Source: Sclerotinia nivalis
Taxonomy: Eukaryota; Ascomycota; Leotiomycetes; Helotiales; Sclerotiniaceae
Assembly: GCA_029531795.1 (NCBI GenBank)
Contig: JAPEIS010000001.1
Coordinates: 6,200,001-6,264,000 of the forward strand
Length of the DNA stretch: 64,000 bases
Direction: 5' to 3'
Part shown: in pieces, positions 12,400 to 24,003 of the stretch
How the letters are laid out: every line of letters begins with the position of its first letter
How positions within the stretch are numbered: position 1 is the first letter of the stretch
Translations under genes and position numbers: made by a program
Notes under the pieces: generated by a model
Seen by the model: only the letters and a program-made list of their open reading frames with translations
Database searches by the model: none
What the model was told of the DNA's origin: nothing

Positions 12400-13635
12400 A
12401 TGGAGAGACCAAATACTCCACCGCGCACTTCAAGAACTAGATCTCAACTCATATCACCACCAACACCGGAAGTCAAAAGAAGAATAGTTAGTTCAAGGCA
12501 ACCCATAAAGACAATTTAAACCCTCATTTATTAATCTCTTTCATCAGGAAGAGAACAGACTTAAGGCTAAAGCCCTCCGCGAACAATCTATAGCTCGTGA
12601 AAATGTTCTCTCTTCAAACAGTACCAATCGCACTCCTTCGGGCTTCATCGCCACCCCAGACATAACCCTCGCGGGTCAAAAGCGCACTCACTCCTCCATC
12701 TCAACTTCGTCCATCCCAGCCACTTCTCGCGATGCGCGACAATCTACCAAAGATTCCCGAACCGATGACACAGCACCACAGGCGGCGCGGAAGTTCCGGA
12801 AATATGTTGATCATGATTTCAGTAAAATGACAGATACGAAAGGTGGATTTTTAGCTGCGGAAGATGATCCGTGGAATAAGGCATTACATGCACCGAAAGA
12901 AGGGGAGAAACCAGCACATATGACATTGAAGGAATGGGAGAGACATCAGTTGTTGAAGGGACTGAGGAATAGAAAGGAGGGACCTTTTGAGCCAGGATTG
13001 AGTGTGCTAGGGAGGGGCGATAAAAAGTGTAGGGAGTGTGGGAGTTTGGAGATTGATTTTGTGTGGGATGAGGTTTTTAAGTGTATGGTTTGTAATGGGT
13101 GCAAGGAAAAGTATCCGGAGAAATATAGTTTGTTGACTAAAACGGAGGCGAAGGAGGATTATCTTATTACGGATCGTGAGTTTTCATGATTATGCATGGT
13201 AGACTTGAGCTAATATTCTTTGTAGCGGAGTTGAAGGATGGTGAACTCTTACCACATCTCAATAAGCCCAATCCACATAAATCGCATTGGCATGATATGA
13301 TGTTATTCTTACGCTATCAAGTTGAGGAATATGCATTTAAGACGAAGTGGGGAAGCGCGGAAGCATTAGATGCAGAGTTTGAGAAAAGAGAAACGGAAAA
13401 GAAGAAGAGGAAAGAGGAAAAGTTTAAGAGTAAATTGAAGGAATTAAAGAAGAAGACGAGGACCGAGGCGTATAGGAGGGGTTTAGCGGGTGATGGCAAA
13501 GGTGGAAAGTTTGGTGATGTGATCAGTAATGGGAAACATGAACATGAATGGGGTCAGACGGTCGAGAATGAGGGTGGAATGAGTGTGAAGAGTTGTATGG
13601 AGTGTGGGATGGAGGTTGAGGAGTTGGAATTTTAA
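12400..13635 (+). CDS. RAD14: Rad14/XPA nucleotide-excision-repair protein
   Basis: Three exons: 12400-12486, 12548-13175, 13226-13635 (374 aa; yeast Rad14 is 371). Landmarks are the approach DHDFSKMTDTKGGFL, then a C4 zinc module with Cys at about 190, 193, 211 and 214 (CREC ... VCNGC, with 17 residues between the pairs as in XPA). KYSLLTKTEAKEDYLITDPE and ELKD follow across the second intron, then KPNPHKSHW and a long basic helix (EKKKRKEEKFKSKLKELKKK). Rad14/XPA binds kinked damaged DNA and helps verify lesions with TFIIH, RPA and the ERCC1-XPF homologue in the nucleus. The C-terminus has two further Cys (SCMECGMEVEELEF), a short extra CxxC. Start context is weak (CATTATGG) but no better ATG exists. 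Confidence 0.94.
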
Positions 13636-14450
13636 AGGAAGGTGTTGCTATAGGGTATGGGGATATGGGGATATGGATGTATAGATTAGAGGCTTTGGGA
13701 AAGACATTTTTGATCATCATGATTAGGCTGGAATTCTGACATTTCCGGAGAATATATATGATACTCGGGGTACGTACTTCAATTACACTCTTAATTCCAT
13801 ATCTTCTTTGCATGATGGAGATGCACATTTACACTTCGTCTCTCTCCCTTATGATTCCTTTGGTGGGATAAGTCTTTGGTGGGATAAGTCCAAAATCCCC
13901 ATTCACTCTACATAGAACTCAGGTACAAAAATCACCAAAAGACCAGATGGGAGCTATGACCATTTTAAGTTAAAGCCGGCATCATCCATACCTTAAAATA
14001 AACAATAACCCCAAGCAAATCATTTATGGCCTTAAAAGCGGCCTGAAGACGAAATTTAGAATAGTTGGCTTGGTTGGTAGCTCTATTTGGGTAAGAAACG
14101 CCCTCCTTCAGTTCCTCTTATGATTTTAATGTCCCACGTTTCACTCACGCGACGATCTTGTACAGAAGCATCATAAAGAGTTTTTAAAGATTTATAAATT
14201 TATTACCTCCTGAACTCTATTATACTTCATTAATCTTAAGCAAATCTAGTTTGCGCGAATATGTTCAATTGAGCATTGGTAGTTTGCTGGAAAAATTTAA
14301 GGCCTCGTTGTCTTTGGCGACCACTCAACATATCTTGCGCCTACGACGATTAACAAATGCCCATCGTGCCCTGGAGTTTAGGTGCGATATTAGCGCACAA
14401 GGCGGGTTTTAGGTTATAAAAGAGGGACTGGCCTGGGCCTGGGGAACGAG
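13636..14450. other. intergenic, promoter of striatin gene
   Basis: No gene. A direct duplication of GGTGGGATAAGTC lies at about 13861-13890. A TATAAAAGAG box at 14415 is only about 35 bp before the striatin start, so it is probably not the core promoter unless the leader is very short. Confidence 0.35.
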
Positions 14451-17062
14451 ATGGCCTGGCAGTCTCTATCTGGTTTGGGGGGTGGTGGTGGAGGTCAAAA
14501 TAATGGAGGTGGTAATGTAGGTGATGGAGGAAATCAAACAAATCAGCCGCAAGGCACAGAATATACTCTGCAAGGTATGCGCCCAGTTGTTGTGTTCTTT
14601 TGACTCCATTAACTGGTGTTTAGGTGTAATGCGATTCTTACAAACTGAATGGCATCGACACGAGAGGGATCGAAATGCTTGGGAGATCGAAAGACAGGAA
14701 ATGAAAAGTAGGATAGCGAAATTAGAGGGGCACACTAGAAAACTTGAAGGGTCGAATGATAGCTTGAAGAAATTCCTTACGATGTTAGAGAGGGTAGCCA
14801 AGGATCGAGAGGCACAATTAAAAGCGATCAAATCTGGTGGCACGGCTCCAGTGTCGGGAAAGAAGGAGAACAAGGATAAGAATTCACGTCGTAAGTCAGT
14901 TGGAATTTTACGATTATTGGAAACTAATAGATTTATCAGCTGGAAGAGAGGCACATAACTCATTTCTCGAAGTTGAAGGGGAAAACGATGCGAAAAAAGC
15001 AATTCAATCCGACAAATCTGGCATGAAGGATTTTATGGATAAATCTCAAGGAGAACTCACTTACCTCTTGGTATCGCCACCAAATCCTATGCCACCTCGA
15101 GAAGCTCCTCCACCACCTGAAGAGATTCTACCCTTCGGAGTCAATCAAGCTCAACAGCAAAACCTCGACGAGATGCAGCAGCTATACTCTAGATCCAAGC
15201 CTATGAGAATACCAGAACTCTCACGACCTCCCCCAGCGCCTTCTCCGACACCTAACCATAATCCACCATCAGTTCCAACCCCAAGTAAACTTTCGGTTCA
15301 AAACCCCGATAATCCAGCCCCAAGATTTTTAGCAGATCAACAACCTTTACCACAACCTACTCAGCAAGAATGGTCTTCGCAATTTAGATCTCCTGAGAAG
15401 GCTCAGGTTTCGGAAGAGCCCTTGACGAAAGTTAATCATTCTTACGATTCTTATGGACGACCCATTGAGACGAGAGAAACAGTACAAAAGTCAGCTTCGG
15501 ATGCTGATGGATGGGACTTTAATGAACCAGCTCAGTTTACCGAACAAGAAAATAAGATTGCGACCCAGAGACCGGACACCGATGTATTCCCACCAGCGCA
15601 AGATCCACCAAAATCACCCGTCCGTGGTCCAGGCTCACATCGGAGGAAAACATCTTTATCACGGAGAAAAAGCGGCGAACATGAACTTTCATTGAACCCA
15701 ACACAAAGACCAGATAGTGGTAGCTTCAAGGTTCGATTTGGTCTTAGGGGTCATCTAGATGCAGTTCGCTCGGTTATATTTACTGGAGGTGGAAGTCCTG
15801 GAGAACCAGAGTTATGTACATCAGGCGACGATGGTACTATCAAAAGATGGATCATACCCGCTCGTTATGAAGACCAGGGTACATTTCATGTTAGCGCCAA
15901 CGATTTGGATATTCAAAGTTATTTTACTCATCGTGGTCATGCCGGAGCTGTCATGTGCTTAACTGCTTGGTCTCCATCGCAGAACTTTGCTAGTGGTGGA
16001 CGTGCCCAAGGTGATGGATGGATATTTTCCGGTGGCCAAGACGCTACTGTAAGAGTATGGGAGAGAGGTCGAGTAGATCCCAAGGCAACTCTTGACGGTC
16101 ATACAGATGCAGTATGGACAGTATGTGTACTTCCTGGTACAACTGGAACGATCTTTGGTCAGAATAATGCTTTCGGTGGACCAGATCGTATTATCTTAGC
16201 AAGTGGTGCTGCAGATGGCACTGTTAAGGTATGGTCTGTTAGCGCACCTCCACAACTTGTATCACCTTCAGGTGCCGGCAATCGTAGAGGTGGCCGAGTT
16301 CGAGGTAACTCAATGTCATCTGGTTCAGCATTTCCATCATCTCCTCAACCAAGCGTCGCCTCAACCTCGCCTTTCCATTATACATTAATTCATTCGATAA
16401 CCAGGCCCAATAGCACAGCATCCCCTACTTGTATAACACCTTTAGCCACTTCAGGTGAATCGTTTGTCGTATCTTATTCTGATGCAGCTGTGCTGGTATA
16501 CGATACACGAACTGGTGAAGAGGTTGCTTCCATGGCAAGTTTGGAGACATATAATGGTACACAATCGACTGGAGTTAATGCCATAGTTGCAACTACTACT
16601 GGTCTTGATAGTTCCTTGAGCTCTGATTCTAATCGCGGAATGTCTGAAGATGAAAATGTCGTTAGTGGAGCCACAGGTACGAGTGGTGGTGTTGAAGGTG
16701 TCATAATCAGTGGACATGAGGATCGCTTTATTAGATTCTATGATGCTAATAGCGGTAAGCTACTCTCCATGATTGTAGAGGATTAATCACTAATTAATTT
16801 AGGTCAATGCACATACAACATGCTTGCTCACCCAGCAGCTATTTCTGCTCTCTCATTATCCCCTGATGGTCATGAACTCGTCTCAGCCGGTCACGATGCT
16901 AGTTTACGGTTTTGGTCTTTAGACACACGTAGCTGCACACAAGAAATGACAAGTCATCGGCTAATGCGTGGCGAAGGTGTATGCTCAGTCGTATGGAGTC
17001 AAGATGGAAGATGGATCGTTAGTGGTGGAGGTGATGGCGTCGTAAAAGTCTTTGCGCGCTAA
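14451..17062 (+). CDS. striatin-family STRIPAK scaffold (PRO11 type)
   Basis: Four exons: 14451-14574, 14624-14890, 14940-16754, 16803-17062 (821 aa; Sordaria PRO11 is of similar size). A Gly/Asn-rich N-terminus leads to the striatin signature [20 protein letters not shown] and a coiled coil to about residue 108 (dimerisation and PP2A A/C contact in the family). A long Pro/Ser/Gln-rich linker follows. Seven WD40 repeats start near residue 392; their closing strands include [38 protein letters not shown] and GVVKVF. Striatins scaffold the STRIPAK complex at endomembranes, which controls hyphal fusion, septation and sexual development in ascomycetes. All junctions keep phase; the last intron (GTAAGC...TTTAG) splits a Gly codon inside a WD repeat. 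Confidence 0.95.
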
Positions 17063-18603
17063 ATGTGTGATAATACCCATACTCAATAATTTTCTCTAAT
17101 TTCTCTATTTGAGATGAAACGCATATACGTATTCTGCATGGATATGGTGGAATGAATGAATGGATGGGTGAATGGAGTGATGGTGTTGAATGTGAATGCA
17201 TTGCACTTCAAATATGGATGTCTTTTATTAATTTGGCATTTTGGTTGCATCTGGGCATCATACCTTCATGTCACACACAATTGGGGTTTTTCTTGCGCCC
17301 CTGGCAGGACTCCACAGTCGAAATGTACTTTGATGGATGGAAGCGGGTGGGATAGGAGATGATAAATAGGGAGGAAATATTCCAAATGCTAAATGGAAAA
17401 TGGCATGTGTTAAGATGAATGAAGATGAGATGGGATGAGACACATACTTCATCGTCGTTCTTACTAATGTTGTAATTGTCATTCCGCTTGATTGATTATA
17501 CACCTTATCTAATTTCCAACTTCCAATTAATACCTTCAATGAATTGTTATATAGATCAATAAAAAATACAATCGATAAACACAAAAATCCTTTTAATACA
17601 TCAATTTATTTGTCCCTTGTAGATAATATATAATATCATACGAAACTCAATTCGAGATAATGATAATGAAAATGAAAATATTGCCATCAAAATTTTTAAG
17701 GTCTTCGTTTCAGTAAACACGATGGAAATGGATACAGGATTGAAGAAATTGATGTTGCGCATTTTATTCTAAACTGGGTTGAATCGAAGAGGTTTTATAG
17801 ACCTTTTTGGATCACGTTACCGGCCTCCTGATGAGTACGGTAACAGTTTCGAAGTCTAGCAGTTATACTTTGCTAGATAGAGCCCACTTCCAGCCACTCA
17901 TGAAATGTATTATAAATATAAGGCTCAATAATAGATTTACAGACCAAGCACTTCCACTTGCATGTCTATCTTCGTATGATAGATCATGGATCGTTAATAG
18001 ATCGCCAGGAAATCTACGAGAAAAATCCCGATTGTTCGAAGGCCACTTCGTTGCCATGTTTGAGCGCGGGTATGATATTTGAGAGGGGATGGATGTGGAT
18101 TCTAAGCTAGTAAATCGCCACTCATATGACTTGAAAGCCCAGCTCCACAAACAGCAAGAAGTGACCACCTTTGATTACATAATCCTTCATCGGATAATCT
18201 AATCTAACCTTTCAAACACTTAAAAACACGGGTGGTCAATGCATACCTACAAATTTTTCTTTGAAATATTATATGTAATCTTTCGAAATTCTTTAAATTT
18301 AATACAGATCGAAAAATAATTGAATGAATTAAAAAATAATGATAGCAAAATAATAATAATAATTAGGGCTTTCAAATGATATATATTATTCCTCCGAAGG
18401 ACGAATTGCGAGGTAAATTTTGAGGTGTTTCAAAAATAATAAAAGGAATAGCAGCTCCTTTTATTATTTTCGGTACCGAGGGGCCGGACTCAAAACTCGT
18501 ACTCTAACATCTTAAATACCACAACATCACAACAACATCAAAAAATTCAAACAATCCAAAAACACCAACAACACCAAACAATATCAAAATTGCGATTAAA
18601 AGT
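17063..18603. other. intergenic, AT-rich
   Basis: 3' flank of striatin and flank of a decayed gene. The overlapping frames at 17807-18168 on both strands have no recognisable product. Around 18300-18480 there are runs of AAATAATAAT. No terminal repeats found. Confidence 0.4.
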
Positions 18604-19699
18604 ATGAGCAATAGTATACTAAAATTGTCTCGAGCTAGCTCGAATTATAGCCAGCGCCCTCCCCCAGCACTTGGCTCTATCCGCGCTATACTACTCGAAA
18701 ATTGCACTACTCGACTTTTCGTCCATCCGTTTGAATGGACTGCTGATCATTTTCATACTCTTAATGTCGAACTTGTTATATCTGTTAATCTAGAGGAGCC
18801 AATAACAGAGGATATTAAATCACAAATTGTTGAAAACAGAATAGTAAAGGGAGCATTACAGGATATAAATGGTTGTCATTTGGTAAGAAGAGATAATGCA
18901 ATTCGAAGTTTAGTTATAGGTATGGGAAAAATCCAAAATCTACAATTGGAATGGAAAAGATTGCATTTTATGTATGAAAATCAAATCATTGCTAAATTGC
19001 ATCATATTTTGGTTGCTCAATCTCAATCTGCATCTGAAATTGATTCAAGATTTTCAATCTAAGCATATACTGATCACAAATGCACATCTACTATACAATG
19101 GAAACGAAACAACTCTAGAAAGAAATCAAGGTCTTTTACTTTCAACAAAATCAAATATAACAAAGAGCTTCCTATTGATCCTGTTTATATCGCTATTCTG
19201 ATCAGTTTAGTTCAATAAAGAAGGAGATTCATTCTATAAGAATCAATATTACATTGAGTATATTGTTTTTCTTTGAATAATATATAATGCTAATCAATTA
19301 TAATAGGTCACTCTTTTTGCCCCTATACATAAATCAATAATAATAACTAATACTCCTTTATAAAATACTGGAACTTTTATATCATCACAAACCGAAAAAC
19401 AAGAAACAGTATCGAATATTATACAATATACAGCCGACATTTCAACTATATACTTGCAAAAGTTCGAGGAACCTTACAAATTCCATGATGCTAATTTGTA
19501 CATTGAGAAAAAGATAATACCGATCAACGAGACCGCTATATTCTTCCAAGCTATGAAATCTGCTTCCAAAGATCTTAGCATATATCCGAAATCTTCCTCT
19601 TCAAATTCTACCTTGAAACGAAAAGCACTTAAGGAGTTGCATCTCAATACAAGCGATCAGAAGCTAGAAAACAAACGAATGAAGATTTGCAATACATAA
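18604..19699 (+). pseudogene. decayed fungal hypothetical gene
   Basis: ATG at 18604 opens 152 codons (LGSIRAILLENCTTRLFVHP, later RSLVIGMGKIQNLQLEWKRL) and stops with TAA at 19060. The same frame then stays open to about 19215 and reads KELPIDPVYIAILISLVQ. A further segment VTLFAPIHKSIIITNTPL (about 19308-19365) and a last one, QYTADISTIYLQKFEEPYKF to 19699, follow in shifted frames. This order resembles, from memory, a widespread uncharacterised fungal family. At least three in-frame stops and frame changes separate the pieces, and candidate introns have poor donors, so I call it a pseudogene. The alternative is a real multi-exon gene with non-canonical introns. Confidence 0.5.
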
Positions 19700-20699
19700 T
19701 ACAAAAAGAATAGATCGATAGATGAAAGTATGCAGATCTATTGGTATGGTATTATTACTGCTGTATTAATGAGAGTTGCTCGAGTTTCCGTCCATACTAT
19801 TTAAACACTCATTTGGTAAGCACGGCTATCTTGTACGCCCACACCGGATCATGCTGACTAGAATAGCTAGAATTGCTTAGTTTGTATGCATTGGTGGAAA
19901 GAATCAGCTTGCTCCCGTAGAGCAGTCAAAAAGTTGATGACAGAAATGTGTATTTCACCAAAGAACGAACACTCCGATTCTCTTTCCCTCAACTCATTTG
20001 GGAAAGAGGTTAGATATATTCTTGTAGTTTAAATGATTACCCTTTTTTTTCCCTCGCATGGCGGAATCGGAAACCGGGGAGATTTAGTTTTCTGACGGGG
20101 CTTTTTGATGGGGCTTTGGCTTTCTTCTCTTCTTTCTTGATGGGAAATTGGAGATTGGAGATTGGAGATGGGAAATGGGAGATGGGAGATGGGAGAGGGG
20201 GATGGGGGATGGGAGATGATTTGATGATGGAGGAAGAAGAGAAGGAGAAGGGAAAGGAAAGGAAGGGGAATGGGAAGGGAAATGGGAAGGGGAATGATGG
20301 CATGGGATTGGAATGGAATGGTGGTTGGATGGTTGGATGGTTGGGTGGTTTGGTGGATGAATGGCGATATGACTAGCTTAGCTGGTTTATGGAAGCGGAA
20401 GGAAATGGTTTGGGGGCATGGATAGGAGTCAATCTTGTGCAAACACTGGAATGAAGATACCTATTTTCTTGAGCATCATATAATGTTGGGGATGTTGTGA
20501 TGTATGACTGGCTTTTGTGATGAAACTGAAGTAATGGAATCAGGGCAATGAGTTTGATCTAGCGAGAGAATTTATGAGTTTGGGCATGGATTTTCATGGA
20601 ATAACTTCGTTAGACATTCGTTGTTTATCTGCATATAAAATTTAACATGCAGGGGTATATATTTCTTCCTTTTTCTGCTTGTTCTCTTTCTTTATCAAC
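19700..20699. other. intergenic with purine-rich tract
   Basis: No gene. About 20110-20350 is almost pure purine on the plus strand, built from GGGAGAT, GGGAAAT and GGATGG units. Open frames across it (such as 20037-20442 minus) are low-complexity Pro/Ser/Phe artefacts. Confidence 0.55.
20110..20350 (+). repeat. G-rich low-complexity purine tract
   Basis: Runs such as GGGAGATGGGAGATGGGAG and GGGGGATGGGGGATGGGAG provide many closely spaced GGG triplets on the plus strand. The tract could form G-quadruplex or triplex DNA. It lies in the 3' flank of PIG-P, not in a gene. Confidence 0.6.
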
Positions 20700-21623
20700 T
20701 CAATAATAATCATCATCATCTAACCCATGATCTTCCCTCCCATCTCCATATAAAATCTCACATACTCCACCCAAAGGGACATCCATAACCGCATCAGTCC
20801 CTCGACTCCAAACTTTTTTCCACGCCCTCACATCCGCCTCTTTTCCACCTCCTATATATCCTCCCTTTTCCCTTTCTCGCTCCTTCGCACTACCACCCAA
20901 ATACCCCGTCCCCCTTTCCCTCTCCCTCTCCTTCCCCCTCCTCCGTTCCCTCTCCCTCTCCCTCAAATTCTCCTCCTGACTAGCATGACTCGCAGCCGCC
21001 ATACCCCTCCCATCAACCAAACACACATTTGCCGCACCATCAATAATCGTCTCGACACTATTCATCCCCAAAGTCAAATATCCCGTATTGTAACTCGCGA
21101 GCGCCACATAGATGTACACGAGTAACATGACGATCCAGCTCGGTAACGCAAGTGACCACCATCGATTGGGGTAATAGTAGATTCCTAGTGCGTGCAGAAA
21201 GGGAGAGGGGAGATATGACCAGAGGAGATAGAGGAGGAAGGTTAGAGAGGAAAAGAGATAGAGCACGAATCCGTAGTATTCGTATGTGGGGACTTTTGGG
21301 GAGGCGCGGGGGACGGGCTCGAGTTCGTCGGCGGAGGAATCGGGGGTTGTGGGGCGGGAGGGTCGGAGTAGGGATGTTAGGGAGGGAGAGGGCGGGAGTG
21401 GAGTAGGTGGTCGGTTGTAGAAGGGGGGGGCGAAGAAATTGTGCTGGAGGGGGGGTGGAGAGGGTGATGAGGAGGAGGAGGAGGAGCTTTGCCGTGAGTG
21501 CGGACGAGATGTGGGATGTTGGGGGGTGTTGGCGTGGCTGGGATTGGGTTGGTAGTGTGATTGGAAGAGGTAGTCGTCGGGGGCGGGGAGTGGAGGTGAG
21601 GAAGATGTTGAGGAGGATGTCAT
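20700..21623 (-). CDS. GPI19: PIG-P/Gpi19 subunit of GPI-GlcNAc transferase
   Basis: A single exon of 307 aa; ATG at 21623. Residues 1-110 are Ser/Pro/His-rich and disordered. The PIG-P domain begins near 113 with YEYYGFVLYLFSSLTFLLYL (first membrane segment) and LPSPFLHALGIYYYPNRWW, then a second membrane segment (SWIVMLLVYIYVALASYNTG). An insert rich in RERERERRRG follows, and the domain resumes with DVPLGGVCEILYG near the C-terminus. PIG-P is a small subunit of the ER enzyme that adds GlcNAc to phosphatidylinositol, the first step of GPI-anchor synthesis. Yeast Gpi19 is about 140 aa; the long N-terminus and Arg/Glu insert are typical expansions in filamentous fungi. Confidence 0.93.
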   Translation of the reverse strand: MTSSSTSSSPPLPAPDDYLFQSHYQPNPSHANTPQHPTSRPHSRQSSSSSSSSPSPPPLQHNFFAPPFYNRPPTPLPPSPSLTSLLRPSRPTTPDSSADELEPVPRASPKVPTYEYYGFVLYLFSSLTFLLYLLWSYLPSPFLHALGIYYYPNRWWSLALPSWIVMLLVYIYVALASYNTGYLTLGMNSVETIIDGAANVCLVDGRGMAAASHASQEENLRERERERRRGKERERERGTGYLGGSAKEREREKGGYIGGGKEADVRAWKKVWSRGTDAVMDVPLGGVCEILYGDGREDHGLDDDDYY

Positions 21624-22634
21624 TTTCTTGTCTTTTGAGGTATGGTGCGTTTAATAGATGCTAGATAGATTCCAGACTGGGAAGCCTTGGTGCCGAAAGG
21701 CTTGAATACCGGAGCGTTTCCTCGTTATCTCGTCGTTATATCGTTCTTTTTCCGGCGGTCTTGTCTGCAAGCTCACAGGTAATTAACTAGCGGCACATAA
21801 TGAGCCAATTCGTGCGTCTTCGGAAAGATATGCAATCGTTATGCAGTATCACATCAAATACGCAGAATTTAGTATGTTTGGTTGTTTTTGGATATGCTGT
21901 GTATATCTTTTGTAAATTACCATATGCATGTCGACAAAGTTGTATGTACAGCCTTATCTTATCGCAAGGCTGAAGTGTCATTTTATTTTAATTTATACTT
22001 ACGTAGACCCTAGCTTACCCTGGTATTAGGTAAGCCCTGTTAAGCTTTATTACGAAACATTCCCTTCGCAAGAATATCCCGGATTTTGGCATCATCATTT
22101 CCTTACGCGGACTATATTATTACTGCTATATTATTACTGCTAAGTAGCCGTGGTAATATGTTAAATATAGATGAGCAACATTTCTCCGGACTTTAAAGTT
22201 TGATTTCCACCAGACAGGATGTCATCCATGGGTCCACTGACTCAACTGAAAGGCGTGCCAGATAATCACCGGCAGTTAATGGCCCTGGAAACAATCTATA
22301 TGAAATTATAAAGTTCTAGTCTTCCATGATTTATATTGCGATATAGCAATACCACACTCCACACTCCACAATGGGTGTGTAAGAGTCGAAATAGCCGGTG
22401 GTGGATTCACATGGTAATATGATGAAATGGTTCTAAAGGAAAAGGAGTCTTTTCTTATAAAAAGTCGAGGCAAGCCAAGTTGTTTTGTAGTTCATCATCC
22501 ATTTGCACAGGTTTGCAATTACAAGTTACAATCATTTGTTCAATTCTCCGTTCTTCTTCAAAACAAGCAACTTCAAACTTCTTCGCACTTTTTAACCGTC
22601 TTTATTCTTGACAATATCATCACCTACTATCAAT
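21624..22634. other. intergenic, promoter of the acid protease
   Basis: No gene. A 14-bp unit TATATTATTACTGC is repeated twice at 22113-22140. The protease promoter lies in the last 250 bp. Confidence 0.45.
22456..22463 (+). promoter_or_regulatory. TATA-like box of the eqolisin gene
   Basis: TATAAAAA lies 172 bp before the ATG at 22635, followed by a pyrimidine/CAA-rich leader. A strong TATA box suits an inducible secreted-enzyme gene; the transcription start is not visible. Confidence 0.45.
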
Positions 22635-23444
22635 ATGAAGTACTCAATCGCTGTCGCCACCCTTCTTGCAGGCTCTGCCGTTGCCGCACCAGCAACCAAG
22701 CTCAACGCTAAACAAAGACTTGCTCAACGCCACAAGAACGCTGCAAGCTCAGAAGACGATTACAATGTTAGTTGGGCTGGTGCCGTTCTTACTGGTGGTG
22801 CATACACCGGTGTTTCCGCTTCTTTCGCTATTCCTAAACCAGCGGTTGGTACTACAGGAGAGACATCCGCTTCAGACTTCACAGCTTCTACATGGGTCGG
22901 TATTGATGGATACAATTGTGACAATCTCTGGCAAGCAGGTGTGGATGCCACAATTGAGAAATCCACCGGTGCACTCTCATATTATGCTTGGTATGAATGG
23001 TATCCTGCCGGTACTCAAGTCATTGATCTAGGAACTCTCACAGCTGAAGACGTAAGTTATTTCCCCATCATAATATCCAAACTCCAACCTCAAACTGACA
23101 AACCACAGATCATCTCGGTAAATCTCACCACCAGCGGCTTCAACAAGGGAACCGTCGTCATGGAAAATAAATCCACCGGCAAATCCTACACCAAGACCGT
23201 CTCCTCAACCAATACCCTCTGTGGTATTAGTGCTGAATGGATCATGGAAGACTTAAGCATCGATGGCAGCACCGTCGGTCTCGCAAACTATGGAAGCGTT
23301 GTCTTCTCCGATGCAATCGCTACTACCTCCTCCAAGACAGTCAATCCATCTGGTTCGGATATCTTGGATATCGAGACTACCTCCAATGCTATCTTGACTA
23401 AGACTACTGTTACTGATAACTCGGTTACTATTGCTTATGTTTAG
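22635..23444 (+). CDS. secreted eqolisin (G1 glutamic acid protease)
   Basis: Exons 22635-23051 and 23109-23444 encode 250 aa. The 57-bp intron (GTAAGT ... CTGAC ... CACAG) is itself open in frame, so a single-exon reading would insert 19 foreign residues. MKYSIAVATLLAGSAVAAPA is a signal peptide, followed by a short basic propeptide. The mature part matches aspergillopepsin II/scytalidoglutamic peptidase: NVSWAGAVL, then WVGIDGY, the catalytic Gln near 100 in DNLWQAGVD, the YAWYEWYP segment, and the catalytic Glu near 182 in AEWIMED. These pepstatin-insensitive enzymes cleave proteins outside the cell at acid pH. The ATG at 22635 is preferred because it begins the signal peptide. Confidence 0.93.
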   Translation: MKYSIAVATLLAGSAVAAPATKLNAKQRLAQRHKNAASSEDDYNVSWAGAVLTGGAYTGVSASFAIPKPAVGTTGETSASDFTASTWVGIDGYNCDNLWQAGVDATIEKSTGALSYYAWYEWYPAGTQVIDLGTLTAEDVSYFPIIISKLQPQTDKPQIISVNLTTSGFNKGTVVMENKSTGKSYTKTVSSTNTLCGISAEWIMEDLSIDGSTVGLANYGSVVFSDAIATTSSKTVNPSGSDILDIETTSNAILTKTTVTDNSVTIAYV

Positions 23445-23548
23445 AGTGTTCAGCCAAATTTGCAGGTCGTTGATTATTAGCTGGGGATGTGCTTATGTTT
23501 AGAGTGTTCAGTCAAATTTGCGAGTCGTTGATTATTAGCTGGGGATGT
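23433..23548 (+). repeat. 58-bp tandem duplication across the stop codon
   Basis: Positions 23433-23490 and 23491-23548 are two adjacent copies beginning GCTTATGTTTAGAGTGTTCA and ending GGGGATGT, with three differences. The first copy holds the last codons and TAG stop of the eqolisin; the second lies in the 3' UTR. Confidence 0.9.
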
Positions 23549-24003
23549 CAGTGTGGAGGTTTTAATTCTTTTTGTATATATAGTTTTTACATAATTTGCG
23601 TATTTATATCGTAGCAATTTTATATACCGTTGCTATCTATCTGAAGCCCTGTTGAGCCATTATTCTTTTCAAAATTTCTAAGCTCAGAAAAATATCGTTA
23701 TATAAGAGTATAAATTAGTTACATAAGAGTATAAATTAGTTACATGTCCAGGTCAACTCAACCTTGAGGCTTTCTTTTCTTAGTAGTTGGTTATATCTGT
23801 ATGGTTCACTGATAGTGCTATTCATCAAATGTACTAGCTAAACTTATATTTAAATACTTAGATGATTTGATTAGAGGATTCCCAATAGCCCCAATCGCGG
23901 AATAAGACTCTTCTGTGAGTCTCCTCGAAAATAATTGTTCTATACACTGTTCTACATGCACAACAGTATACATGCACAACAAATACAGACACACCAAACT
24001 TTA
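23445..24003. other. intergenic between convergent genes
   Basis: Shared 3' region of the eqolisin (+) and the HSPA12-like gene (-). Besides the 58-bp duplication it holds a 21-bp direct repeat ending AAATTAGTTAC at about 23702-23744. No gene. Confidence 0.45.

Noticed and set aside
17807..18168. Overlapping frames on both strands
   Set aside because: Neither shows a domain, and the plus frame begins at a non-ATG codon.
20037..20442. Pro/Ser/Phe-rich minus frames
   Set aside because: Artefacts of the purine-rich tract on the opposite strand.
23052..23108. In-frame 19-residue insert in the eqolisin
   Set aside because: Has a GTAAGT donor, branch site and CACAG acceptor and interrupts a conserved strand; it is an intron.
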